Shown one piece after another: positions 43,380-51,355 of a DNA stretch of 64,000 nt. This DNA is from Mesorhizobium sp. M7A.F.Ca.US.008.03.1.1 (lineage in GTDB: Bacteria > Pseudomonadota > Alphaproteobacteria > Rhizobiales > Rhizobiaceae). Under the pieces are notes generated by a model. That model did no database searches. It saw only the letters and a program-made list of their open reading frames with translations, and had not been told where the DNA came from. Position numbers and translations under genes: made by a program. The DNA lies in the NCBI RefSeq assembly GCF_003997495.1, contig NZ_RZRU01000001.1:186001-250000 (forward strand), given 5' to 3'. How positions within the stretch are numbered: the stretch's first letter is position 1; every line of letters begins with the position of its first letter.

Positions 43380-43627
43380 CCAGGATCGCCGTCGAACACT
43401 GACCGATACTCCACATTCTAGCAGTTTGCACATCCAACAGGACAGCGGCGTTTCGAGGCGATGCATGGACAGGTTAAGGTTTTCCGCGGGCGTCCCTCTT
43501 TGGCCAGCGGGACAATATGTGGTAGGCTCAACATGGCCTGGGGCGGCGGGCCTGAAAAGTTCCTGATGAGATGGCGGGAACTTCAAATCCACCGCGCCGG
43601 CGGCCGCGTCCAGGAGGGGCACGACCC

Positions 43628-45952
43628 ATGCCGAACGAACGTGCCACGGTTGTGCAGACACCGGTCGGCGCCGAGCTGACCTTCACGCATCTTGTCGGCC
43701 GCGACGAGATCAGCCGCTGCTTTGCCTATACGGTCGGGTTCGTCGGACCCAGTTCCGACATCGACCCGGCGAAGATGCTGGGGGGCGGGGTTTCGGTCGA
43801 AGGCGAATCCGATCCGAAACGGTGGTTCAGCGGCCTTGTGTCCGAATTTCGCCTGACGCGCATCGAGGACCGGCTGGCCTACTACGAAGCGGTCGTCAGG
43901 CCTTGGCTCTGGTTTCTCGGCAACACCACCGATTGCCGGATCTTTCAAAACATGACCGCGGTCGAGATCGTCGAAAAGATCTTCTCGAAATACGGAACGG
44001 CGAAATTCGAGAAGCGGTTGCAAGGGTCGTACCCGTCGCGCGAATACTGCGTGCAGTACGATGAGAGCGATCTCGATTTCGTGCAGCGCCTGCTCGAGCA
44101 CGAAGGCATCTTCTATTTCTTCGAGCATGACGAGGGCAAGCACACGCTCGTTCTGTGCGACGCGATGAGCAAGCTGAAGCCGGCGCCGGGCTACGAGAAG
44201 ATACCTTATAATTTCGAGGGACAGGGCTCGCGGCGCGACGTCGAATACATCACCGAATGGATTCCGGGCAGTTCGGTGCGGCCGGGAGCCTATGCTCACA
44301 CTGACTATGATTTCAAGAAGCCGGGCGCCGATCTGATGGCGAAGTCCGCCCAGCCGTTCAGCCACAAAGAAGCCTCCGGCGAGAATTATCGCCAGCCAGG
44401 GGCACATCTTGATGTCGGACGCGGCGACACCCTGGCCGGTATCCGGCGCGAGGAACTCCAGGCCGTGCACCAGCGCATCACCGCGGTCGGAACCGTGCGC
44501 GGCCTCCATTCCGGCTGCACCTTCAAGCTGGAAAGCTTTCCGCGCGATGACCAGAACCAGGAGTATCTGGTGGTCAGCGCCGAATACAGGCTGTTCGATC
44601 CCGGCTACAGAACCCAGAACGAGGCCCACAGCGAGAATTACAAGGTCGTGCTGGGTGTCGCGCCAACTGCCTTACCCTATCGCCCTCCGCGGATCACGGC
44701 GCGGCCGATCATGCGCGGGCCGCAGACGGCGACGGTGGTCGGGCCTTCAGGCGAGGAGATATTCACCGACAAATATGCCCGGGTGAAGGTGCAGTTCCAC
44801 TGGGACCGCCTGGGCAAGAAGAACGAAAACAGTTCCTGCTTCGTGCGTGTCTCGCAGACCTGGGCCGGCAGCGGCTGGGGCTTCATCCAGATACCGCGCA
44901 TCGGCCAGGAGGTGATCGTCGACTTCCTCGAAGGCGATCCCGACCTGCCGATCATCACCGGCAGAGTCTACAACGCCTCGCAGATGCCGCCTTACGGCTT
45001 GCCGGGCAACGCAACGCAATCGGGTTGGAAATCCAACTCCTCGAAAGGCGGCGGCGGTTACAACGAGCTGATGTTCGAGGACAAGGCCGGTTCCGAACTG
45101 GTCAACTTCCAGGCGCAGAAGGACCACAACCTTCTCATCAAGCACGACCGCACCAAGCTCGTCCAGCACGACCAGTCCGACCGCATCGACCACGATGCCA
45201 AGCATTCCGTCGGCCACAACCTCGACGAGGACGTCGGCAACAACAAGACGGTCAAGGTCGGCGTCGACCAGACCACGAATATCGGCTCGAATGACACCGA
45301 GACGGTGGGCAAGAACCGGTCGCTGACGGTGGGGTCAAACGAGACGATAGGCATCGGTTCGAACTCGACGGAGACGATCGGCTCCAACCACTCGCAAACC
45401 GTGGGGATTGTCCAGACGGTGACTGTTGGCGCTGCCCGCATCGATACGGTCGGCGCGTCCGAGACACGAAGCGTTGGCGGCCCGCAAGAAAATACAATCG
45501 GTGCGACACGGTCGGTCACGGTCGGCGCGGCGCAGAGCCATACGATAGGGGCCAGCGACAGCTGGAACATATCCGCCAGCCAGAGCATCGAGATCGGCGC
45601 GGACCAGGGCATAAAAATTGGCGGCGCCCAGATGGCCGAGATCACCAAGACCCGCAAGACAGAGATAGGCGCCGACGACAGCACACAGGTGGCGGGCGCA
45701 CATGAGCTGAAGGTCGGAAAAAAGAGCCTGGTCCAGATCGCCGACGACTCGGCCTTCAACGTAGGCAAGAATTATACGCTTGAGGCGAAGGACTCGATCA
45801 CGCTGAAGTGCGGAAGTGCGGAAATCATCATGAAGAAGGATGGGACGATCAACATCAATGGCAAGGATATTTCCATTGATGCTTCCGGAAAGATCAGCGG
45901 CAAGGCATCCGGCGATATCAAATTCAAGGGCAGCAAGATCCACCAGAATTAG
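43628..45952 (+). CDS. vgrG: VgrG spike protein
   Basis: A 774-aa T6SS spike. N-terminal gp27-like part (TFTHLVGRDEISRCFAYTVG, DFVQRLLEHEGIFYFFEHDE), gp5-like OB fold (GPQTATVVGPSGEEIFTDKY, KVQFHWDRLGKKNE, WAGSGWGFIQIPRIGQEVIV) and the GRVYNASQMPPY segment. From about residue 540 a beta-helical region made of 8-residue TVG/TIG repeats, then a DUF2345-like end (ITLKCGSAEIIMKKDGTINI). AGGAGG (43612-43617) fixes ATG 43628. Two small genes follow closely and are probably loading partners. No extra effector domain is seen. Confidence 0.95.
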   Translation: MPNERATVVQTPVGAELTFTHLVGRDEISRCFAYTVGFVGPSSDIDPAKMLGGGVSVEGESDPKRWFSGLVSEFRLTRIEDRLAYYEAVVRPWLWFLGNTTDCRIFQNMTAVEIVEKIFSKYGTAKFEKRLQGSYPSREYCVQYDESDLDFVQRLLEHEGIFYFFEHDEGKHTLVLCDAMSKLKPAPGYEKIPYNFEGQGSRRDVEYITEWIPGSSVRPGAYAHTDYDFKKPGADLMAKSAQPFSHKEASGENYRQPGAHLDVGRGDTLAGIRREELQAVHQRITAVGTVRGLHSGCTFKLESFPRDDQNQEYLVVSAEYRLFDPGYRTQNEAHSENYKVVLGVAPTALPYRPPRITARPIMRGPQTATVVGPSGEEIFTDKYARVKVQFHWDRLGKKNENSSCFVRVSQTWAGSGWGFIQIPRIGQEVIVDFLEGDPDLPIITGRVYNASQMPPYGLPGNATQSGWKSNSSKGGGGYNELMFEDKAGSELVNFQAQKDHNLLIKHDRTKLVQHDQSDRIDHDAKHSVGHNLDEDVGNNKTVKVGVDQTTNIGSNDTETVGKNRSLTVGSNETIGIGSNSTETIGSNHSQTVGIVQTVTVGAARIDTVGASETRSVGGPQENTIGATRSVTVGAAQSHTIGASDSWNISASQSIEIGADQGIKIGGAQMAEITKTRKTEIGADDSTQVAGAHELKVGKKSLVQIADDSAFNVGKNYTLEAKDSITLKCGSAEIIMKKDGTININGKDISIDASGKISGKASGDIKFKGSKIHQN
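45246..45630 (+). repeat. Octapeptide-coding repeats in the VgrG needle
   Basis: About sixteen tandem 24-bp units encode variants of TxTVGxxx/TIGxNxT (for example TETVGKNR, SLTVGSNE, TIGIGSNS). They form the triple-stranded beta-prism of the spike. The DNA repeats are diverged, so the constraint is on the protein. Confidence 0.75.
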
Positions 45953-45963
45953 AGGGACGAAGC

Positions 45964-46389
45964 ATGGCCGAAGTTCGTGATCGCATCGATGGTGTCGTGA
46001 TCGGCATTTTCCTGGGATTTGACGACACATCGCCGCTGGTGGTCTTTCCTGGAAACCCTGTCGAGACAGCGATCGCCGCGCGAAGTCTGACCAAGCTCGA
46101 CGCCAGCATGATCGGCGCTGAAGTTGCGCTGCTCTTTCAGGAGGGCGATCCCTTGCACCCGCTGATCGTGGGTAAACTTGTGGAGCCTTCGCGTCGGGCT
46201 CACGCGCAGCAGATCGTGCGCGACGGTGAATTGGTCCACATTGTCGGCAATGAGCGCATCGAACTGCGTTGCGGCAAGTCCGTAATTATCATGGAGAAGG
46301 ATGGCCACATCACCATCCGGGGAACCTATGTCACCAGCCACGCCAGCGCGGCCAATCGAATCCGCGGCGGCTCCGTGAATCTGAACTGA
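45964..46389 (+). CDS. DUF6484-like VgrG partner
   Basis: A 141-aa protein starting 11 bp after vgrG. N-terminal part IDGVVIGIFLGFDDTSPLVV and GAEVALLFQEGDPLHPLIVG looks like a small OB-type fold, and the end (CGKSVIIMEKDGHITIRGTY, then VTSHASAANRIRGGSVNLN) copies the style of VgrG C-terminal tips. I associate this with DUF6484 proteins found next to vgrG. Possibly a spike extension or cargo adaptor. Confidence 0.65.
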   Translation: MAEVRDRIDGVVIGIFLGFDDTSPLVVFPGNPVETAIAARSLTKLDASMIGAEVALLFQEGDPLHPLIVGKLVEPSRRAHAQQIVRDGELVHIVGNERIELRCGKSVIIMEKDGHITIRGTYVTSHASAANRIRGGSVNLN

Positions 46390-46730
46390 TGCCGGCACCA
46401 ATCCTTTACGAGATCGTGCGGCAGCATGTGGAACAGGCAGCCTTCCTGTGGACGGTGTACCATTACCATTTGCTGCATCCTGATGAAAACCCGGACATGG
46501 ATGATGAGCGCCTTGCGAGGTTGATAGAGCGCCTTGAAGCGTTTCTCGATGGAGCCAGGGTCGCGGGTGAGGCCGGCCGAAAGATCGCGCAACAGCGCTT
46601 CGAAGAATTCCCGGAAGCGGGAGAACTGTTCGTGGTTCAGATGCTCTCCGCTCATAAGCCGATCCGCATCATCGACCTTGATCTTGCCAAGGTGCAGCGC
46701 TTTATCGAAGTCAATTTGGGAAAGGCCTGA
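46389..46730 (+). CDS. Short TIGR02270-like protein
   Basis: A 113-aa protein whose start overlaps the previous stop by one base (TGATG). The sequence IVRQHVEQAAFLWTVYHYHL, DERLARLIERLEAFLDGARV and AGEAG matches the first part of TIGR02270 proteins (HEAT-like, T6SS-linked), which are usually about 400 aa. Only the N-terminal module is present, so it is either a natural short form or a truncated one. Likely a VgrG-associated adaptor. Confidence 0.6.
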   Translation: MPAPILYEIVRQHVEQAAFLWTVYHYHLLHPDENPDMDDERLARLIERLEAFLDGARVAGEAGRKIAQQRFEEFPEAGELFVVQMLSAHKPIRIIDLDLAKVQRFIEVNLGKA

Positions 46731-46763
46731 GGCGACCCTCCACGGGTAACGTCCCGAGGCAGA

Positions 46764-47714
46764 CTATTCCGATCTTTCGAGGAGTTCGGGAGGCACAGGC
46801 ATGAGGGTCCAGCCCGTGCCGTCGTGGCGAGCCAAGCCTTCACGATCGAAGTACCAGATGATGCCTTGCTTGACCTCGATGTTCTTCGGGCTGCGATACT
46901 CGGCGGGCAGGGGTAGGGTGTCCAACAGGTTCAGCTTGGTGTCGAATATGAAGATTGCTGTCTTGCCCAACACGTAGAGTTTCGAGCTGTCGAAGCGGAT
47001 ACGGAGGAACTTCTCGAGTAAACCTTCGACGGAGGCGTCCTCCATCGTGCCAGGTCCTGTTCCCGTAACAATAGTACCGCCGCCGCCCACGGCAACAAGC
47101 CGCGATGCGTCCACAAAGACAAGATCATACAAGGACTGATTGTTTGGGAGTTCTGCCTGGCCCCATTCCCCGTCGTTGTAGAAGTAGAGGCAACCTCGCG
47201 CGGCATGCTTGGGGCGGCTGTGGGTGTATCCGCAGACCGCCAGTTTGTTCGGGCTGATCGCGGCGATGCCCTCCAGGAAATTGTTTGCCATCCCATCGAC
47301 GTCACGCTCGCAAATCCGGACCCATTCATCCTTCCTTGGTCTGAAATAGACTTGGGAACCGTCGCCGCAAACATAGAGGATGCCCGCTTTTTGGGTGATG
47401 CCAAGCGTCGAGCCGAGATCCTCGGCATCCTCGCTGAGGACGCCGGCACCGGGGATCTTTTCGTAGTCCACGTCCTCGGTAAGAAAGTAGAGGTCGCCCT
47501 CATTGGTCAGAGCGACGAACACATTCTCGTTGTCGCTCTCGAATGGGTAGGCGCAGACGGAAACGACTGTTCGCGGGATGTCGACATCCGCGACCTGTTG
47601 CTCTGTCGTGTCCTGAAACATGAGGAAACGCGAATACGGATCCTCGTCGTCGAGCTCGGTTGGGACCGCGGCGATAAGATCTGGAGCAATGTAGCCCGAT
47701 GCTCGAATCTTCAT
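46764..47714 (-). CDS. Candidate immunity protein, 316 aa
   Basis: Family not recognised. The sequence has repeated beta-strand units with small turns (VFVALTNEGDLYFLTEDVDY, GILYVCGDGSQVYFRPRKDE, NKLAVCGYTHSRPKHAARGC, RLVAVGGGGTIVTG), suggesting a beta-propeller. It is acidic and has no signal peptide. It lies 23 bp after the DUF4150-nuclease effector gene with an AGGAG ribosome site, the normal place for an immunity gene, and a cytoplasmic location suits protection from a nuclease. Confidence 0.6.
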   Translation of the reverse strand: MKIRASGYIAPDLIAAVPTELDDEDPYSRFLMFQDTTEQQVADVDIPRTVVSVCAYPFESDNENVFVALTNEGDLYFLTEDVDYEKIPGAGVLSEDAEDLGSTLGITQKAGILYVCGDGSQVYFRPRKDEWVRICERDVDGMANNFLEGIAAISPNKLAVCGYTHSRPKHAARGCLYFYNDGEWGQAELPNNQSLYDLVFVDASRLVAVGGGGTIVTGTGPGTMEDASVEGLLEKFLRIRFDSSKLYVLGKTAIFIFDTKLNLLDTLPLPAEYRSPKNIEVKQGIIWYFDREGLARHDGTGWTLMPVPPELLERSE

Positions 47715-47737
47715 CTGCGTACTCCTGGCGTGTCGGT

Positions 47738-48712
47738 CTATCTTCTGGGCTTTGGCGGCTTCATCGTCTTCTTGGCTTCCTTGCCGGGCAATGGGTTGGA
47801 GGTTCTGCCCTTCTGGCTGGCCGCGAATGCGCTTTGCTGCGCCTCAACCGCTTCCTTTGCCTTCTTGATGCAATTCGCATTGAGGTCCTGAAGGTCGTCA
47901 AGACATGAAATGGTTGCTTCGGTAATCTTGCTCATCGGCGCAACGCCGAGTTTGCCCTGCCCTTTCAACTTGGCTTTCGCATCCGCTAGTTTTTTGCCTT
48001 TGAGTTTGGCCAGACCGGGCCGGCCCAGCGTAACGATCTGTTCACGGTCAGCCTCATGAATCCGTTCGTGATCATCAGGACTGAGACAGATGCATACCCC
48101 CTCTCCAAGTGTCGGAGCATTGGCGATGCGCGTCGATGCAACATCCGCGTTCGCCCGACTGCCCGTTCGGAAACACTTGTCCGGTACGATATGATGTGCC
48201 TCGCCGCCATTGTCGTTGCAGACCGCCGCGATCGCGTCATAGGAGCCAATCAGGCATTTTTCCGTGCTGTAGATGACTCCGGCGCCGGTGGCCAGTTTCG
48301 GAAAGGTCAGCGTATTTCCCTGCGGTGAAGCGTGATTGTTGGTCGACAGGTCCGTCATCCGGTTGACGGGCTCGCCGTCGGCCTTGACATTGCTCGACCA
48401 GGCGACGGCGTACTCCTTGCCGGTATTCTTCGATGTGATGATGCCTTTCTTGGTCGCGCAGCCCGCTTCCGTGCCGCTTGTCTTGGTGTAGTAGGATTTG
48501 TTTTTCTGCGTGATCGTCTGGCCGCCGATCTTGACGGTGCTGGTGCCCTTGTCCGTGTCGCTGTCGAAGCCGAAAGAAGGATAGGGAATAGGAATGCCAG
48601 GGGGCGTTGCCGGATTCTCCGGCGGCGTGAAGCAGACATCGGGAAAGGCCGCTATGACCTTGTTGCCCTGCGCCTTGCAGGCGACTTCGAGACTGTTGGC
48701 GTAGACCGTCAT
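47738..48712 (-). CDS. T6SS effector: DUF4150 PAAR-like domain plus AHH/HNH-like nuclease
   Basis: A 324-aa protein. Residues 1 to about 135 form a DUF4150 (PAAR-like) tip: FPDVCFTPPENPATPPGIPI, PYPSFGF, SVKADGEPVNRMTDLSTNNH-type end. The C-terminal part has EAHHIVPD (172-174 AHH), NAP at 198-200, and His215/His219 in DDHERIHEAD, a layout like AHH/HNH nuclease toxins. Predicted to cap a VgrG and cut nucleic acid in the target cell. Its start overlaps the thiolase-like stop (ATGA), and the DUF2169 adaptor is two genes upstream. Confidence 0.8.
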   Translation of the reverse strand: MTVYANSLEVACKAQGNKVIAAFPDVCFTPPENPATPPGIPIPYPSFGFDSDTDKGTSTVKIGGQTITQKNKSYYTKTSGTEAGCATKKGIITSKNTGKEYAVAWSSNVKADGEPVNRMTDLSTNNHASPQGNTLTFPKLATGAGVIYSTEKCLIGSYDAIAAVCNDNGGEAHHIVPDKCFRTGSRANADVASTRIANAPTLGEGVCICLSPDDHERIHEADREQIVTLGRPGLAKLKGKKLADAKAKLKGQGKLGVAPMSKITEATISCLDDLQDLNANCIKKAKEAVEAQQSAFAASQKGRTSNPLPGKEAKKTMKPPKPRR

Positions 48713-49728
48713 CTATGCAGCCTCGCAGCGAAGATGGCTGCGCCGCACGCGCCGGAATCTTCGGACGCCTCGATCAGGACCGGATTGCCGGCCGCGTAGC
48801 CCTTCCTTGCCGCCGCGAAGGCCATGCCGATCATCACCGGCACCGCCGCCGCTCCGATATTTCCAAGCGATTCACCCGGCGACCACAGGTCCTGAAAGTC
48901 ATGGGCACCTCGCACGAGCCGAAGGCTTGCCAGGGCCGTTTGCTTGAACCAGTACTGCTCGCCGATAAGGTCCGAAATACGGAACCCCAACTGGTTCATC
49001 TCAATGCCGGCCTCCTTGAGTGCGTGCCGGTAGGCGGTCGTCAATCCGTCCCCGCGCAGCGGTTCGTCAGCCTCGTTGTAGATGTATGCATTCTCTCGGG
49101 CGAGGCCCAGACCGTGCAGCCTCAGTCCGGATCCATGACCAGCATGGGTGCACAGCACAGCGGCCGCGGCCTCGCCGGGAATAAAACCGTTCGGATTGTT
49201 GGTGGCCAGCAAGCGACGGTTCGCCAGATAGAAGCCTATCGCCTCGGGAGTGAGGTAGCTGTCCACCCCTGCAACAATGACTGCTGAGGTTCCCCCTTCG
49301 GCCAGCAGCCGGCGCGCCTGTTCAAGTGCCACCAGACCGGATGGCCGGCCATGCGATATGGTGCGCGATCGTGGGTCGACGGCCATCTCAAGGATCGCAC
49401 ATACATTCCGCAAGAACGCGGAGGCATCCTGGACGGGTGAACCAGGCCGCGACGCCTCCGGAAGGCACAACAACATCGGCGTCCGTTCGCGCGCTTGCGT
49501 GCATATCTCGCTTATCGCAGCCGCCAGCATATGCGTCATACGTTTCTGGCCGATCCATTTTCGTGGCATGGTGACAGGGGAGCCAAGCAGCCACTCGCCT
49601 TCATCATCGGCGTACTGCGTCTCCTTGAAGCCGTCCAGGCGTGCGCGGAGCGCCGCACAAGACGACGGCGCATCAAGGCCGACAGCCGTCACCATCCCGG
49701 TCGCCACGATGTCGAGCGCAGCCGTCAT
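48709..49728 (-). CDS. Thiolase-like (beta-ketoacyl synthase fold) T6SS protein, active site apparently lost
   Basis: A 339-aa protein with ketoacyl synthase features (DIVATGMVTAVGLDAPSSCA at the start, AVIVAGVDSYLTPEAIGFYL in the middle, SLGNIGAAAVPVMIG near the end). At the nucleophile position the usual TACASG-like segment is HGRPSG, without Cys, and the two His segments are replaced (LIGEQYWF, SPGESLGN). It is probably not an enzyme. Such proteins often sit between DUF2169 and DUF4150 effector genes, suggesting a loading role. Overlaps both neighbours by 4 bp. Confidence 0.8.
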   Translation of the reverse strand: MTAALDIVATGMVTAVGLDAPSSCAALRARLDGFKETQYADDEGEWLLGSPVTMPRKWIGQKRMTHMLAAAISEICTQARERTPMLLCLPEASRPGSPVQDASAFLRNVCAILEMAVDPRSRTISHGRPSGLVALEQARRLLAEGGTSAVIVAGVDSYLTPEAIGFYLANRRLLATNNPNGFIPGEAAAAVLCTHAGHGSGLRLHGLGLARENAYIYNEADEPLRGDGLTTAYRHALKEAGIEMNQLGFRISDLIGEQYWFKQTALASLRLVRGAHDFQDLWSPGESLGNIGAAAVPVMIGMAFAAARKGYAAGNPVLIEASEDSGACGAAIFAARLHR

Positions 49729-50828
49729 GCGTCCTCTGCCTCCGGCTGAATCGGTTCCGCGATCGGCCGCACATATGGCTTCTTGACGGCTTTGGCGTGG
49801 AGCATGCCTGGCGTCGGCGGCCCGACCCAGCATTCGGTAAAGTCGAGGATCGTGCGCTGGAGGCGTTGCGACACACGCCAGACCAATGAAAAGCGCCGAT
49901 TTTCGGTGTCGAACAAAACAGTGTCCGGATGAATATCGGCCTCGAATGCCTTGGTGTCGCCCTTGAACATTGCAACCTTGATGGCCGTGGCTGGCATTCT
50001 GAAATGTTCGCGCCCCCTTGGTGTCAAATTGATGAGCTGCATTTCCTCGCCACCGCGCGGCGGATCGATTTGCTGGTCGGACGGGGCCACCTGGAAGTAG
50101 CGTTCGTCGAAGTCCGGCGGCAGAAACGGGAAAATGTTGTTGGCCCAGTTGTCGTCATAGGTGCCGCCATATTCGATCCGGCCCGGCCAACCGCGGCCCA
50201 TCGGGCCAAAGCTCATCGGCTTGTAGTCGCCGAATGGCGAGCGGATCTCTTCGCCAACCGCTTGCGTATTCGGCAGCCGCAGCCCGGGGATGAGGCGCTG
50301 GTTCCTGGTGCGCGACCAGCCGGTGCCGACCGGGTTGTATTTGTAGCTGGCCGGCAGCTTGTCCTCCGCATCCAGCCTGTCGACGCCACCCCAGGCGACG
50401 TCATAGGAAATGGGCAGTTTCAGGAAGGGTTGCGGCGATGTGGCGGTAAAAACCGGGCCGATGGCGCGCCATTCGCGGTGGCCGACGACCTCGAACAGTT
50501 TTGACCAGTTGCCAATCTTGATGCCGACCGGCACGCGCTCGGCCCGCCGCCCGCCCGGCGCGTAGGCGAAGCCATTGGCGATCACGTCGCAGCGCGGTTT
50601 GCGGAAGGCGAAATCGGTTTCCCATAGCGTGGCGGAGTAGCCGGGTTCACCGGTTTGCGTGTCGGCAAAAACCAGCGGCACCTGTTCTGCCGATCTTTGC
50701 ACCAGCCCGCCGGGCGTCGCGGGAAAGTCGAACGTGCCCTTGACCACCACGACGACCCACTCACGCCCGGTCGTGTCGGCGCTCACGCTGAACTCGTGCC
50801 GGTAACCCATCTGGTTCCAGATCCGCAT
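49725..50828 (-). CDS. DUF2169 effector adaptor
   Basis: A 367-aa cytoplasmic protein with the DUF2169 pattern: EWVVVVVKGTFDFPATPGGL, RKPRCDVIANGFAYAPGG, VRVGIKIGNWSK-like VPVGIKIGNWSKLFEVVG, DVAWGG, and FPFLPPDFDERYFQVAPSDQ. Members act as chaperones that mount PAAR/DUF4150 effectors on VgrG. ATG 50828 overlaps the tagF stop by one base (TGATG). It joins the effector set to the core secretion operon. Confidence 0.88.
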   Translation of the reverse strand: MRIWNQMGYRHEFSVSADTTGREWVVVVVKGTFDFPATPGGLVQRSAEQVPLVFADTQTGEPGYSATLWETDFAFRKPRCDVIANGFAYAPGGRRAERVPVGIKIGNWSKLFEVVGHREWRAIGPVFTATSPQPFLKLPISYDVAWGGVDRLDAEDKLPASYKYNPVGTGWSRTRNQRLIPGLRLPNTQAVGEEIRSPFGDYKPMSFGPMGRGWPGRIEYGGTYDDNWANNIFPFLPPDFDERYFQVAPSDQQIDPPRGGEEMQLINLTPRGREHFRMPATAIKVAMFKGDTKAFEADIHPDTVLFDTENRRFSLVWRVSQRLQRTILDFTECWVGPPTPGMLHAKAVKKPYVRPIAEPIQPEAEDA

Positions 50829-51355
50829 CAGCTGGTCTCCCAGCTGGCGGCGAGGATTTGTTCCAGCATCGTTTGTGGCGATTGTGGATCGATGTCGAAA
50901 ATGTCCGAACGGGCTGTCCACATCACCATGCCGCCGATGACTTCTTCACCCGGCTCGACTGATGGCACCGGCAGCCCGGCCAGCGCGGCATCCAGTTCGT
51001 CTGGCGTCAGCTCGCCGTTCTGGGCGGCGATGGCCGCCGCTTCGATCTGGGAAAACCACGCGTCGGCGTCAGCCAGCAAAACGGGAGCTTCGACGAGCTG
51101 CGCGACGACGCTCAAAGGAAACTTCCTGCCGACCCTGTCGGCGCTTTGCACGATGATGCCCACCGATGCGCCGAAGGAAGCCGGGCCAGCCAGAAAGCGC
51201 AGCGCGGTTGTGCTTGGCCAAATTTCCGGGCCAAACAGCGGCACGAGATGTTGCGCCAGCCAGCGGTCCCAGTCGCGAACAAAGTCGCCCGGCAGCCGCC
51301 GCGTCACGAAGTCGCCGGTGGCGGGCATTTTGCCGTAGAAGCCGGGCACGGTCAT
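50828..51355 (-). CDS. tagF: TagF (DUF2094) T6SS regulator
   Basis: A 175-aa protein starting MTVPGFYGKMPATGDFVTRR, the hallmark of TagF, with DWDRWLAQHLVPLFG and PASFGASVGIIVQSADRVGR further on. TagF is a post-translational brake in other species, working through Fha. ATG 51355 overlaps the TssM stop (ATGA); an ATG at 51370 would add five residues. Confidence 0.9.
   Translation of the reverse strand: MTVPGFYGKMPATGDFVTRRLPGDFVRDWDRWLAQHLVPLFGPEIWPSTTALRFLAGPASFGASVGIIVQSADRVGRKFPLSVVAQLVEAPVLLADADAWFSQIEAAAIAAQNGELTPDELDAALAGLPVPSVEPGEEVIGGMVMWTARSDIFDIDPQSPQTMLEQILAASWETS

Noticed and set aside
45246..45630. CRISPR-like array
   Set aside because: The periodic 24-bp units are in frame, diverged and code for the VgrG beta-helix; there are no constant repeats with unique spacers.
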